Below, in pieces: positions 1 through 7,250 of a DNA stretch of 64,000 nucleotides. Origin of the DNA: Chitinophaga sp. CB10 (GTDB lineage Bacteria; Bacteroidota; Bacteroidia; Chitinophagales; Chitinophagaceae); assembly GCA_001870995.2 (NCBI GenBank), contig MLAV02000001.1, positions 186,001 through 250,000 of the forward strand, written 5' to 3'. The position numbers and the translations under genes were made by a program. Numbering within the stretch: position 1 is the stretch's first letter; every line of letters starts with the position of its first letter. A model generated the notes under the pieces. It did no database searches. It was not told the DNA's origin and saw nothing but the letters and a program-made list of their open reading frames with translations.

Positions 1-7
1 CGTACAC

Positions 8-508
8 ATGAATTACAATCGTTTTCTACTGTCATTATTGTTGTTGTTACCCACCGCCCTGTTCGCGCAGTCCGAAGAGGAGGGCGACCCTGTGTACGTG
101 GTAGACAGCGTGCTGGTGACGCCCGGCGCCGCCAACCAGATTACGCCGGACCAGATCGGGCTGATCACCATCGCCAAAGGCCGCAGGGCCGTGCTGTTAT
201 ACGGCCCGCAGGCGGAAAACGGGGTGATTTATATGGAAACCAAACCCTTTGCCCGCAAGAGAGTAGCGAATTTCCTGCAATCGGCATCGCCGGCGTACGA
301 CAGTTTGCGTAATACCGGCCTGGCAGACAGCGCGCTGGCCTATATCGTGAACGGCCAGGTGGTGAATGATAAAAACGAGGCCCTCCTGTTTACGGTCGAT
401 AAAAAGACTTTCCGCACCCTGGAAATAGTGCCGGCAAAGGAGCTGGAACAGCGCTACCAGCTGACCGGCAAGAAAGCAGGGGTACGTATCACCAGCTCAG
501 AAGATTGA
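8..508 (+). CDS. Exported small protein with TonB-plug-like motif
   Basis: A 166-residue protein with a signal peptide (hydrophobic residues 6-20, cleavage after LFAQ). Residues about 47-78 read like the plug segment of SusC/TonB-type proteins: an 'I..ITIAKG..AVLLYG' stretch followed by 'NGVIYMETK', which matches the usual pattern where a plug names a 'keG..A.ALYG..g.NGVI.I.TK'. There is no beta-barrel, so this is an orphan plug-like domain, probably in the periplasm or outer membrane. Upstream context lies outside the window. The domain resemblance is by eye; the function is unknown. Confidence 0.7.
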   Translation: MNYNRFLLSLLLLLPTALFAQSEEEGDPVYVVDSVLVTPGAANQITPDQIGLITIAKGRRAVLLYGPQAENGVIYMETKPFARKRVANFLQSASPAYDSLRNTGLADSALAYIVNGQVVNDKNEALLFTVDKKTFRTLEIVPAKELEQRYQLTGKKAGVRITSSED

Positions 509-510
509 TC

Positions 511-520
511 CGTATCTTTG
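511..520 (+). promoter_or_regulatory. Candidate Bacteroidota promoter (-7 element) of bshB1
   Basis: TATCTTTG at 513-520 matches the Bacteroidota -7 consensus TANNTTTG. It lies about 20 bases before the bshB1 start codon and just after the stop of the preceding gene. No convincing -33 TTTG was found at the usual distance. Confidence 0.5.
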
Positions 521-539
521 CACCTCAATTTTTTAGCTT

Positions 540-1268
540 ATGAAACTGGATATACTCGCAATAGCCGTACACCCGGATGATGTGGAGCTGGGATGCTCCG
601 GCACCCTGATGATGCACGCGGCCAAAGGCATGAAGGTAGGCGTAGTTGACCTCACCCGCGGAGAGCTGGGCACGAGAGGTACCCCCGAGCTGCGTGAGCA
701 GGAAGCGCAGGCGGCTGCAAAAATTATGGGCCTGGAAGTGCGGGAAAACCTGGGCCTGGCCGATGGTTTTTTCCGTAACGATACCATGGAACAAATGGCC
801 ATTATCAGCGCCGTGCGGAAGTACCGCCCGGAAATCGTGCTGGCCAATGCGATTGACGACCGGCACCCGGACCATGGGCGCGCGGCGAAGCTGATTGCGG
901 ACAGCTGCTTCCTGGCCGGCCTGCGGAAGATATCCACCCAGCTGGATGGCGTGGAGCAGGAGGCGTGGCGCCCGAAGCAGGTGTTTCACTTCCTGCAGGA
1001 CCGTTACATCGAGCCAGATTTTGTGCTGGATATTTCCCCGGTGATGGAGCGCAAGCTGGAAGCCATCAAGGCGTTTTCCTCGCAGTTCCTGGCCGCGAAC
1101 GACCATGAGCCGCAGACCTACATCTCCGGCGCGAACTTTTTTGAGAGCGTGATTTACAGGGCTAAGATGCTCGGTAAGATGGTGGGAGTGGAGTATGCGG
1201 AAGGATACACTTCGGCCAAGATGATCGGGATACGGAGCTTTTCGGATTTGATCAGCGTAACGACATGA
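540..1268 (+). CDS. bshB1: Bacillithiol biosynthesis deacetylase BshB1
   Basis: A 242-residue PIG-L/LmbE family zinc deacetylase. In bacillithiol synthesis BshB1 removes the acetyl group from N-acetylglucosaminyl-malate before cysteine is added by BshC. The N-terminal metal motif 'AVHPDDVELGCSGT' (residues 8-21) supplies His, Asp and Asp; 'DDRHPDHGRAA' (about 106-116) supplies the third ligand region. 'LTRGELGTRGTPE' is the substrate loop typical of BshB1 rather than of mycothiol MshB. Length is normal. Its own -7 element and the downstream terminator suggest a single-gene unit. BshA and BshC are not in this window. Confidence 0.93.
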   Translation: MKLDILAIAVHPDDVELGCSGTLMMHAAKGMKVGVVDLTRGELGTRGTPELREQEAQAAAKIMGLEVRENLGLADGFFRNDTMEQMAIISAVRKYRPEIVLANAIDDRHPDHGRAAKLIADSCFLAGLRKISTQLDGVEQEAWRPKQVFHFLQDRYIEPDFVLDISPVMERKLEAIKAFSSQFLAANDHEPQTYISGANFFESVIYRAKMLGKMVGVEYAEGYTSAKMIGIRSFSDLISVTT

Positions 1269-1283
1269 TGAAATAAATATTAG

Positions 1284-1305
1284 GCGCCGGCTTTCGGCGC
1301 TTTTT
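1284..1305 (+). terminator. Rho-independent terminator of bshB1
   Basis: Stem GCGCCG (1284-1289), loop GCTTT, stem CGGCGC (1295-1300), then a T-rich run TTTTTCTTTT. Confidence 0.8.
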
Positions 1306-1335
1306 CTTTTGCTGTATCCTTTTTATTTTAAGGGG

Positions 1336-2244
1336 ATGAAAACTTACCTCCTCGGTTGCCTTGCGGCTACGTTATTAACCGCACCTGCGTTTGCCCAGCG
1401 CACGGATGCCAAATTGCAGGCGAAATTGCAACAATTACTCCGGGAATTTCACGGCCAGGCCGGCATTTATGTGCATCACCTGCAGCGGGATAAAGTGGTG
1501 GAGATCAACGCCGATACCATCTTCCCGACGGCCAGCATGATCAAGACCACGATCCAGGTGGGCATTTTCGACAAGATCGCGAAAGGGGAGCTGCAATACC
1601 GGCAGCCATTGACCTACAGGGATTCCCTGCTGTATCCCGGGGTGGATATATTGGGATCGTTTAAGGACAGCCAGCAGATTGACCTGGACAAGGTGATGAT
1701 GCTGATGCTGACGATGAGCGACAATACGGCGAGCCTCTGGCTGCAATCCCTTGCTGGTGGCGGCGCTACGATCAACAGTTGGTTGGAACGCAACGGCTTT
1801 AAGGTATTGCGGGTGAATTCAAGAACGCCGGGAAGGGAAGAGATCAGGAAAATTTATGGCTGGGGGCAAACGAGCCCGCGGGAAATGGCGCGGCTGATGG
1901 AAATGGTGTACAAGGGGGAGGTGATAGACCAGGCGAGCAGCGAACGAATGTACAGGAACCTGACGCGCAATTATTGGGATACCCAGGGATTACTGCAGGT
2001 TCCTGCCAATATCAGGACCGCATCAAAGAACGGCGCTGTGGATGATGCCAGATCGGAGGTGATCATGGTGAACGGGCCACATGGCGATTACGTGTATTGT
2101 ATTGCCACGAAAAATATTGCGGATCAAAGCTGGAAACCGGAGAACGAGGCCTGGCAGTTAATGCGGAAGGTAGGGTATGCCATATGGCAGCACTACGAAC
2201 CTAAAAGCAAAAAACGTCCCGATCCCGCGGTGGGGAAGTTTTGA
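1336..2244 (+). CDS. Class A beta-lactamase-like serine hydrolase
   Basis: About 302 residues. I start it at the ATG at 1336 because this gives a clean signal peptide (MKTYLLGCLAATLL to PAFAQ) and avoids the bshB1 terminator; an in-frame start at 1309 would add nine residues. The active-site serine sits in 'TASMIKT' (S-x-x-K) and the second box is the canonical 'SDN' in 'MLTMSDNTAS'. The third box is 'ASKNGAVDD', so the usual K-T/S-G triad reads K-N-G. Family members are beta-lactamases or related D-Ala-D-Ala-type hydrolases in the periplasm. I cannot say from sequence whether it hydrolyses antibiotics. Confidence 0.85.
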   Translation: MKTYLLGCLAATLLTAPAFAQRTDAKLQAKLQQLLREFHGQAGIYVHHLQRDKVVEINADTIFPTASMIKTTIQVGIFDKIAKGELQYRQPLTYRDSLLYPGVDILGSFKDSQQIDLDKVMMLMLTMSDNTASLWLQSLAGGGATINSWLERNGFKVLRVNSRTPGREEIRKIYGWGQTSPREMARLMEMVYKGEVIDQASSERMYRNLTRNYWDTQGLLQVPANIRTASKNGAVDDARSEVIMVNGPHGDYVYCIATKNIADQSWKPENEAWQLMRKVGYAIWQHYEPKSKKRPDPAVGKF

Positions 2245-2269
2245 CCGGCAATGCAGGACCCGCTAAACA

Positions 2270-2395
2270 CTAGATGAACAGATCTTTGGTAGCGTCAAAT
2301 TCATCCTGTTTAATGATGCTGTTTTTAATAAACGGAATCAGAGCAAGTCCAATCGTAACGATCACGAGTAATAAGTATTTCTTTTTCATTTCCAT
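2270..2395 (-). CDS. Possible 41-residue single-pass membrane protein
   Basis: A short reading frame starting at the ATG at 2395 and ending TAG at 2270-2272. It encodes a basic N-terminus (MEMKKKYLL), one hydrophobic segment of about 17 residues, then a short polar tail ending in KDLFI. It fills the space between the serine hydrolase and the ahpC promoter. The evidence is only composition and a complete frame; no homologue is recognised and it may be a chance frame. Confidence 0.4.
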   Translation of the reverse strand: MEMKKKYLLLVIVTIGLALIPFIKNSIIKQDEFDATKDLFI

Positions 2396-2596
2396 GCTAA
2401 AATTTAATTTTTCCAGATTTAAAAAGCTTCACTTATATAACTAATTTCCGTGCCAAAATGTTACGGAAATCCCATAAAAATGTGATCCGCCGTATTAAAT
2501 TATTGTATATAGAGGGGCAGGGGCTTTGCTGTAGTGCTTCACTGCGGTATTTTTTCCTATATATAGAGAAACTCAATATCACATTTTAAAAATCTA

Positions 2597-2628
2597 TTTG
2601 ATTAATAATGAATGTAAAGTGATCTTTG
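2597..2628 (+). promoter_or_regulatory. Candidate promoter of ahpC-ahpD
   Basis: TTTG at 2597-2600, a 20-base spacer, and GATCTTTG at 2621-2628, one base off the -7 consensus TANNTTTG. The predicted transcript starts about 45-50 bases before the ahpC ATG. About 290 bases upstream are AT-rich and otherwise carry only the small minus-strand frame. Confidence 0.5.
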
Positions 2629-2683
2629 CGCCTGCAAAAACGACATTTAGCTGAAGCAACAAATCAAAAATCGAATATAGAAT

Positions 2684-3238
2684 ATGAAAAATGTTATCTT
2701 ATCCGTAGGATCAGAGTTTCCTGAATTCAAAAAAACGGCTGTAGTTTCTATCGAGAAGGGCAAAGAGTTCTACGAACTGTCTTCTGAAGAGCTGAAAAAC
2801 TCCGGTAAATGGATGGTGATGTTCTGGTGGCCTAAGGACTTTACGTTTGTATGCCCTACTGAAATTGCTGAATTCAACAAACATGCGCAGGATTTCGCTG
2901 ACCGCGATGCGGTACTGATCGGTGCTTCTACTGACAGCGAGTTCGTTCACGCAGCATGGAGAAGAGACCACGAAGACCTGCGCGGTCTGCAGTTCCCGAT
3001 GCTGGCTGATACTTCCAAATCCCTGGCAGAAGAACTGGGTATCCTGGAAGCCAATGAAAAAGTGGCATACCGTGCTACTTACATTGTAGACCCTCAGGGA
3101 ATTGTGCGTTGGGTATCCCTGTACGACCTGTCCGTAGGCCGCAGCGTGAAAGAAGTACTGCGCGTGCTGGACGCCCTGCAGACAGATGAGCTGTGCCCAT
3201 GCAACTGGCAGAAAGGCGAAGCTACCCTGTCCGCTTAA
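2684..3238 (+). CDS. ahpC: Peroxiredoxin, AhpC/TSA family
   Basis: A 184-residue two-cysteine peroxiredoxin that reduces hydrogen peroxide and organic hydroperoxides in the cytoplasm. The peroxidatic cysteine is Cys57 in 'FTFVCPTE'; the C-terminus carries two more, Cys171 and Cys173, in 'ELCPCNW', the resolving region. It lacks an AhpF partner here and instead is followed 73 bases later by an AhpD-type protein, as in mycobacterial ahpC-ahpD, so AhpD is the likely electron donor. A strong hairpin between the two genes may lower ahpD output relative to ahpC. Confidence 0.92.
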   Translation: MKNVILSVGSEFPEFKKTAVVSIEKGKEFYELSSEELKNSGKWMVMFWWPKDFTFVCPTEIAEFNKHAQDFADRDAVLIGASTDSEFVHAAWRRDHEDLRGLQFPMLADTSKSLAEELGILEANEKVAYRATYIVDPQGIVRWVSLYDLSVGRSVKEVLRVLDALQTDELCPCNWQKGEATLSA

Positions 3239-3263
3239 TTATTATCAATACTACATTACATAC

Positions 3264-3289
3264 CCGGGAAGCAGCGTGCTGCTTCCCGG
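3264..3289 (+). terminator. Hairpin between ahpC and ahpD (partial terminator or stabiliser)
   Basis: Perfect 12-base inverted repeat CCGGGAAGCAGC (3264-3275) and GCTGCTTCCCGG (3278-3289), followed only by AGTTTTAAA. The T-run is short, so partial attenuation or protection of the ahpC 3' end is more likely than full termination. Confidence 0.55.
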
Positions 3290-3311
3290 AGTTTTAAACA
3301 CGAAATAGCAT

Positions 3312-3899
3312 ATGTTTGCAACAACCAATCAGGATACCGCTGTACAATTGTTAGAAGCGGTTGGTTTGGCAGAACTGCCGGTATCTGAAAAGTTACAGGC
3401 GCTGGTAAATGCGGATGCGCGTTACCTGAAAGATCTGAAGATCAACGTTACGAATGCACTTGGTGCAAGTACCCTTAGCAAGAAGGAAGCCTATCTGATA
3501 GGACTGTCTGTTGCGGTGAACGAGAAGCATGCCGCACTGGAGGCTGCTTTCGGGAAACTGGCCAAACAGGAAGGCGCTACTGAGAAAGAGATTGCTGAAG
3601 TAATGAGCTGCACTTCCCTGATGAACGCCAACAATATCTATTATAGATTCAGGCACTTCGTAAATAAGGAATTCTATACTACTACCGCTGCCGGTATCCG
3701 TATGAGCATTATGGCCAACCCGGTGCTGGGCAAGGAGTTTTTCGAGTTGCTGAGCCTGGTGATTTCCGCCCTCAACGGCTGTGAAATGTGCGTTACCTCC
3801 CATGAAGAAGCTGTCGTAAAACACGGTACCGAACCGCAGCGCGTGCTGGAAGCGGTGAGATTAGGCGCTGTGCTGAAGAGTCTTATTGTATTGTTATAA
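3312..3899 (+). CDS. ahpD: AhpD-like alkylhydroperoxidase / carboxymuconolactone decarboxylase family protein
   Basis: A 195-residue all-helical protein of the AhpD/CMD family. The redox motif is Cys157-x-x-Cys160 in 'NGCEMCVTSHE', with His164 four residues later, as in AhpD where this set passes electrons to AhpC. Position directly after ahpC supports that role. Length is slightly longer than the roughly 175 residues of mycobacterial AhpD. Cytoplasmic; no signal peptide. Confidence 0.85.
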   Translation: MFATTNQDTAVQLLEAVGLAELPVSEKLQALVNADARYLKDLKINVTNALGASTLSKKEAYLIGLSVAVNEKHAALEAAFGKLAKQEGATEKEIAEVMSCTSLMNANNIYYRFRHFVNKEFYTTTAAGIRMSIMANPVLGKEFFELLSLVISALNGCEMCVTSHEEAVVKHGTEPQRVLEAVRLGAVLKSLIVLL

Positions 3900-4039
3900 A
3901 AAATATATAAAAAGTAGAAGTTATACTAACTACTGCTGTAAACAATTGATTATCAAACTGATGTAAGATCGGGTGTTGCTTGTGGACAGGTGTTATACCA
4001 TACAAATTTTGAATTTGTGAATAAATTCATGCAATAATA

Positions 4040-4071
4040 TTTGTAAAGTCCACAAAAAAATCTGACTTTTG
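4040..4071 (+). promoter_or_regulatory. Candidate promoter of the rpmB-rpmG operon
   Basis: TTTG at 4040-4043, a 20-base spacer and GACTTTTG at 4064-4071, close to the TANNTTTG consensus. The rpmB ATG follows 21 bases later. Confidence 0.45.
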
Positions 4072-4092
4072 CATTCCTAAAATTTTTAGATC

Positions 4093-4329
4093 ATGGCAAG
4101 AGTATGTCAGGTGACAGGAAAGAAGCCGATTACAGGTCACCATGTTTCCTTCTCCAATATCAAGACAAAGAGAAGGTTTCTGCCTAACCTGCAGAAAAAA
4201 CGTTTTTTCCTGGCGGAAGAAGACAAATGGATATCTTTAAAAGTATCTGCTGACGGTTTAAGAACCATCAACAAGAGAGGTTTGTATGCAGTAGTGAAGG
4301 AATTGCGTGCAGCTGGTCAGGAAATTTAA
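4093..4329 (+). CDS. rpmB: 50S ribosomal protein L28
   Basis: A 78-residue basic protein with the L28 signature 'CQVTGKKPITGHHVSFSN' at residues 5-22 and a 'KVSADGLRTINKRGL' C-terminal half. Only one cysteine of the zinc-ribbon pairs remains, so this is the zinc-independent (C-minus) form. It starts an operon with rpmG and a DUF4295 gene. Confidence 0.96.
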   Translation: MARVCQVTGKKPITGHHVSFSNIKTKRRFLPNLQKKRFFLAEEDKWISLKVSADGLRTINKRGLYAVVKELRAAGQEI

Positions 4330-4358
4330 TTCTAGGACTCACTTAATTTGTATACAAA

Positions 4359-4541
4359 ATGGCAAAAAAAGGTAACAGAGTGCAGGTAATTCTGGAATGC
4401 ACTGAGCATAAAAACTCAGGTCTGGCTGGAACTTCCCGCTACATCTCTACAAAGAATAAGAAAAATACTCCAGAGCGTCTGGAGCTGAAGAAGTACAACC
4501 CTATCATGAGAAAGGTGACTGTACACAAAGAAATTAAATAG
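4359..4541 (+). CDS. rpmG: 50S ribosomal protein L33
   Basis: A 60-residue basic protein ending in 'LKKYNPIMRKVTVHKEIK', the conserved L33 C-terminus. Only Cys14 is left of the four zinc cysteines ('ILECTEHK' and no second CxxC), so it too is a C-minus, zinc-free paralogue. It lies 29 bases after rpmB. Confidence 0.96.
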   Translation: MAKKGNRVQVILECTEHKNSGLAGTSRYISTKNKKNTPERLELKKYNPIMRKVTVHKEIK

Positions 4542-4616
4542 TTAATTGTTAGTGGTTAATGGCTGTAATGCAATAAACGGCCATATAGCCATCGACCATA
4601 AAACAAACGCAATACA

Positions 4617-4790
4617 ATGGCAAAAGCAGTTTCAAAGAACTCGAAAGTAAAAGACGCTAAAGCAGCAGCTGATGCAAAGGTGTGGACCAAAGTTGTGAAA
4701 GCAGTTCGCTCTCCTAAAACCGGTGCCTATACTTTCAAAGAAGCTATCGTGCACAAAGACAAAGTGCAGGAGCATATCAACGCTAAGTAA
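4617..4790 (+). CDS. DUF4295 small basic protein, ribosome-operon companion
   Basis: A 57-residue lysine-rich protein beginning MAKAVSKNSKVKDAK and ending KDKVQEHINAK. It matches the small Bacteroidota DUF4295 family that is habitually encoded directly after rpmB and rpmG, which suggests a ribosome-associated role, still unproven. The ATG at 4617 follows rpmG by 75 bases and a terminator follows the stop, closing the operon. Confidence 0.85.
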   Translation: MAKAVSKNSKVKDAKAAADAKVWTKVVKAVRSPKTGAYTFKEAIVHKDKVQEHINAK

Positions 4791-4814
4791 TTCGGCTTTA
4801 CTAATATCATACTT

Positions 4815-4844
4815 AAAAGCTGTCCCTTAACAGGACAGCTTTTT
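4815..4844 (+). terminator. Terminator of the rpmB-rpmG-DUF4295 operon
   Basis: Inverted repeat AAAAGCTGTCC (4815-4825) and GGACAGCTTTT with a 7-base loop, running into TTTTT. Confidence 0.85.
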
Positions 4845-4936
4845 GTGTTTGTGCCATCTTTGCCATAAAAGCCGTATTTTAGCGACCTGAATTGAAAAAT
4901 GAACCCGGCCGCCTTTGTTGGCCCACTTTAATTAAT

Positions 4937-5899
4937 ATGAGCTTTTTCAAAAATCTATTCTCCAGAGAAAAAAAGGAAAGCCTGGATCAGGGACTCCAAA
5001 AAACAAAAGAAAGTTTCCTCTCCAGGATCGGACGCGCCATCGCCGGTAAGTCCACCGTTGACACCGAAGTACTGGATAACCTCGAAGAAGCATTGGTTGC
5101 AGCCGATGTAGGGGTAGATACCACCGTAAAAATCATCGATAGGATCGAACAACGCGTTGCGAAAGATAAATACCTGGGAACGAGTGAGTTAAACAGGTTG
5201 TTGCAAGAAGAAATTGCAGCGCTGCTCGTGGACGCGCCGGATAGCGGCTTCCGCGACTTTGACGTGCCGGCAGATAAAAAGCCTTATGTAATCATGGTTG
5301 TAGGCGTAAACGGCGTGGGTAAAACCACCACCATCGGCAAACTGGCCTATAACTTCAAGAAAGCCGGTAAATCTGTACTGCTGGGCGCAGCGGATACCTT
5401 CCGCGCCGCCGCGGTAGACCAGCTGACCATCTGGAGCGACAGGGTAGGGGTGCCGATCGTAAAACAGGCCATGGGGTCAGACCCCGGCGCCGTTGCCTTC
5501 GATACCGTACAAAGCGGCGCCGCCCGTAACGTGGACGTCATCATCATCGATACCGCCGGCCGCCTCCACAACAAAACCCACCTCATGGACGAGCTGAGCA
5601 AAATCAAACGCGTGATGAAAAAAGTCATCCCCGACGCGCCGCATGAAGTCCTTCTCGTACTCGACGGCTCTACCGGGCAAAACGCAGTGGAACAGGCCAG
5701 GCAATTCACCGCTGCCACCGAAGTGACCTCCCTCGCCATCACCAAACTGGACGGTACCGCAAAAGGCGGCGTAGTACTCGCCATCGCCAACCAGTTCAAA
5801 ATCCCGGTGAAATACATCGGTATCGGTGAAAAAATGGAAGACCTGCAGGTTTTTGACAAACATGCCTTCGTGGATTCATTGTTCAGTGTAACTGATTGA
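4937..5899 (+). CDS. ftsY: Signal recognition particle receptor FtsY
   Basis: About 320 residues. I start at the ATG at 4937 (MSFFKNLFSREKK), the usual short amphipathic beginning of Bacteroidota FtsY; an upstream in-frame ATG at 4892 would add 15 unlikely residues. NG domain only: an N-domain four-helix part, then the SRP GTPase with G1 'GVNGVGKTTTIGKLA', 'DTFRAAA', G3 'DTAGRLHN', G4 'TKLDGTAKGG' and the closing 'IGEKMEDLQVFD'. It docks the SRP-ribosome complex at the inner membrane. There is no long acidic A-domain as in E. coli. Confidence 0.96.
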   Translation: MSFFKNLFSREKKESLDQGLQKTKESFLSRIGRAIAGKSTVDTEVLDNLEEALVAADVGVDTTVKIIDRIEQRVAKDKYLGTSELNRLLQEEIAALLVDAPDSGFRDFDVPADKKPYVIMVVGVNGVGKTTTIGKLAYNFKKAGKSVLLGAADTFRAAAVDQLTIWSDRVGVPIVKQAMGSDPGAVAFDTVQSGAARNVDVIIIDTAGRLHNKTHLMDELSKIKRVMKKVIPDAPHEVLLVLDGSTGQNAVEQARQFTAATEVTSLAITKLDGTAKGGVVLAIANQFKIPVKYIGIGEKMEDLQVFDKHAFVDSLFSVTD

Positions 5900-5972
5900 T
5901 AATGAAATTTATATAATTGTTGTTTGGAGTTCTGAATTATACTTATTTAAAATTTTACTTCAAATAAATAAC

Positions 5973-6044
5973 AGCTGACCACTAAGCGAACAAATGCATT
6001 ATATTCGCATTATTAAAATAAACGCTTAGTGGTCAGCTTTTTTT
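5973..6044 (+). terminator. Long inverted repeat, probable ftsY terminator
   Basis: A perfect 16-base inverted repeat, AGCTGACCACTAAGCG (5973-5988) and CGCTTAGTGGTCAGCT (6023-6038), followed by TTTTTT. The 34-base AT-rich loop is unusually long for a terminator. Confidence 0.6.
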
Positions 6045-6149
6045 GTCTGGCTTTCCGTATTCGATTAGTTTTTGTTGCCACATAACCAAGCCTTCGCTAA
6101 ATTAGAGTAGTTGTTTTTTTGGTACCCTTTTTAATAACAATTCGTAGTT

Positions 6150-7028
6150 ATGAATATTTCAAGCATAGATCGAGTTGATAATATTACACCGGAGGAATTC
6201 AAAAGAAACTATTACCTGCCACGTAAACCGGTAGTAATTACAGGACTCAGCAAAAATTGGCCAGCTAAAGAGAAATGGACCTGGGACTATTTCAAATCCA
6301 TCGTAGGGGACAAAACCGTAGGCGTCTACAACAACACCAGGGCAGACGCGAACACGCCGGTAAACGGCGCTGATGACTACATCAAGTTCGGCGACTACCT
6401 GGACCTCATCCAGAAAGGCCCCGTAGCCCTTCGCATCTTCCTCTTTAACATCTTCCAGCACGCACCGCAACTCACGGAAGATTTTACCTGGCCGGATAAC
6501 TATTCAAAAGGCCTCCTTAAAAAATATCCCATGCTGTTTGTCGGCGGAGCCGGCTCCGTGGCACATATGCATTACGATATCGACCTCTCCCATATATTCC
6601 ATACCCAGTTCGTCGGCCGCAAACGCGTCCTGCTCCTGGAAAACAAGCAGTCGCCCTACATCTACCGCATGCCTTTTACGGTAGAGAGCGCCGCTAACTT
6701 CGTGAACTGGCATGAGCAGCTGAATACGGCGGACTTCCCGGCGCTTAAATACGCCTCCGGCCTCACCACCATCCTCGAACACGGGGATACCCTGTTTATG
6801 CCGGGCGGGTACTGGCACCATATGGAATATATCGACAGCGGCTTTGCCATGAGCCTCCGCGCGCTGGACCACTCCCTGGTAGGTAAGCTGAACGGGCTCT
6901 ACCACATCGTCGGGCTCCGCGGCATGAATAACCTGCTCATTAAAATGGCCCCCCAGTGGTGGTACCACAAAAAGCGGGAACTGGCCCGGAACAAGGCAGA
7001 TAAATTGCTGAAAACTATATCGGCATAA
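6150..7028 (+). CDS. Cupin-like (JmjC-type, cupin_8) protein
   Basis: A 292-residue protein of the cupin_8/JmjC-like fold, candidates for 2-oxoglutarate and Fe(II) dependent hydroxylases. It opens with 'YYLPRKPVVITGLSKNWPA', the typical entry strand. The metal triad is visible as the H-x-D of 'AHMHYDIDLSH' (about residues 136-146) and the distal His in 'FMPGGYWHHMEYI' (about 215-227). The lysine/arginine-rich 'VGRKRVLLLE' may bind the cosubstrate. It lies alone between two terminators. The substrate is unknown. Confidence 0.85.
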   Translation: MNISSIDRVDNITPEEFKRNYYLPRKPVVITGLSKNWPAKEKWTWDYFKSIVGDKTVGVYNNTRADANTPVNGADDYIKFGDYLDLIQKGPVALRIFLFNIFQHAPQLTEDFTWPDNYSKGLLKKYPMLFVGGAGSVAHMHYDIDLSHIFHTQFVGRKRVLLLENKQSPYIYRMPFTVESAANFVNWHEQLNTADFPALKYASGLTTILEHGDTLFMPGGYWHHMEYIDSGFAMSLRALDHSLVGKLNGLYHIVGLRGMNNLLIKMAPQWWYHKKRELARNKADKLLKTISA

Positions 7029-7039
7029 AAACGGTTTAG

Positions 7040-7066
7040 CAGCTGCAAACGCTTTGTTTGCAGCTG
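7040..7066 (+). terminator. Terminator after the cupin gene
   Basis: Inverted repeat CAGCTGCAAAC (7040-7050) and GTTTGCAGCTG (7056-7066), followed by TTTATCTTTAATTT. Confidence 0.65.
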
Positions 7067-7102
7067 TTTATCTTTAATTTCATAATTATCAATTCTTTTT
7101 GC

Positions 7103-7110
7103 TACCTTTG
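7103..7110 (+). promoter_or_regulatory. Candidate promoter (-7 element) of rimO
   Basis: TACCTTTG is a perfect TANNTTTG -7 element. It lies about 140 bases before the rimO start, so a leader of about 130 bases is predicted. Confidence 0.5.
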
Positions 7111-7250
7111 CACCTTCCTTACTCAACCCCCACTAAGGCTCAAAGTCACGTACAGTAAGTCTGCTGTTTTATCATGTTAGTGTCTGTGTGTCTTCGTGGC
7201 GGTAAGCGGTCCGGTAATAAGCCTGCACCGCAAGCGCTAAAACATTCGCA

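Noticed and set aside
1309..1335. An upstream start for the serine hydrolase at 1309
   Set aside because: It would begin in the bshB1 terminator tail and bury the signal peptide; the ATG at 1336 gives a normal signal peptide.
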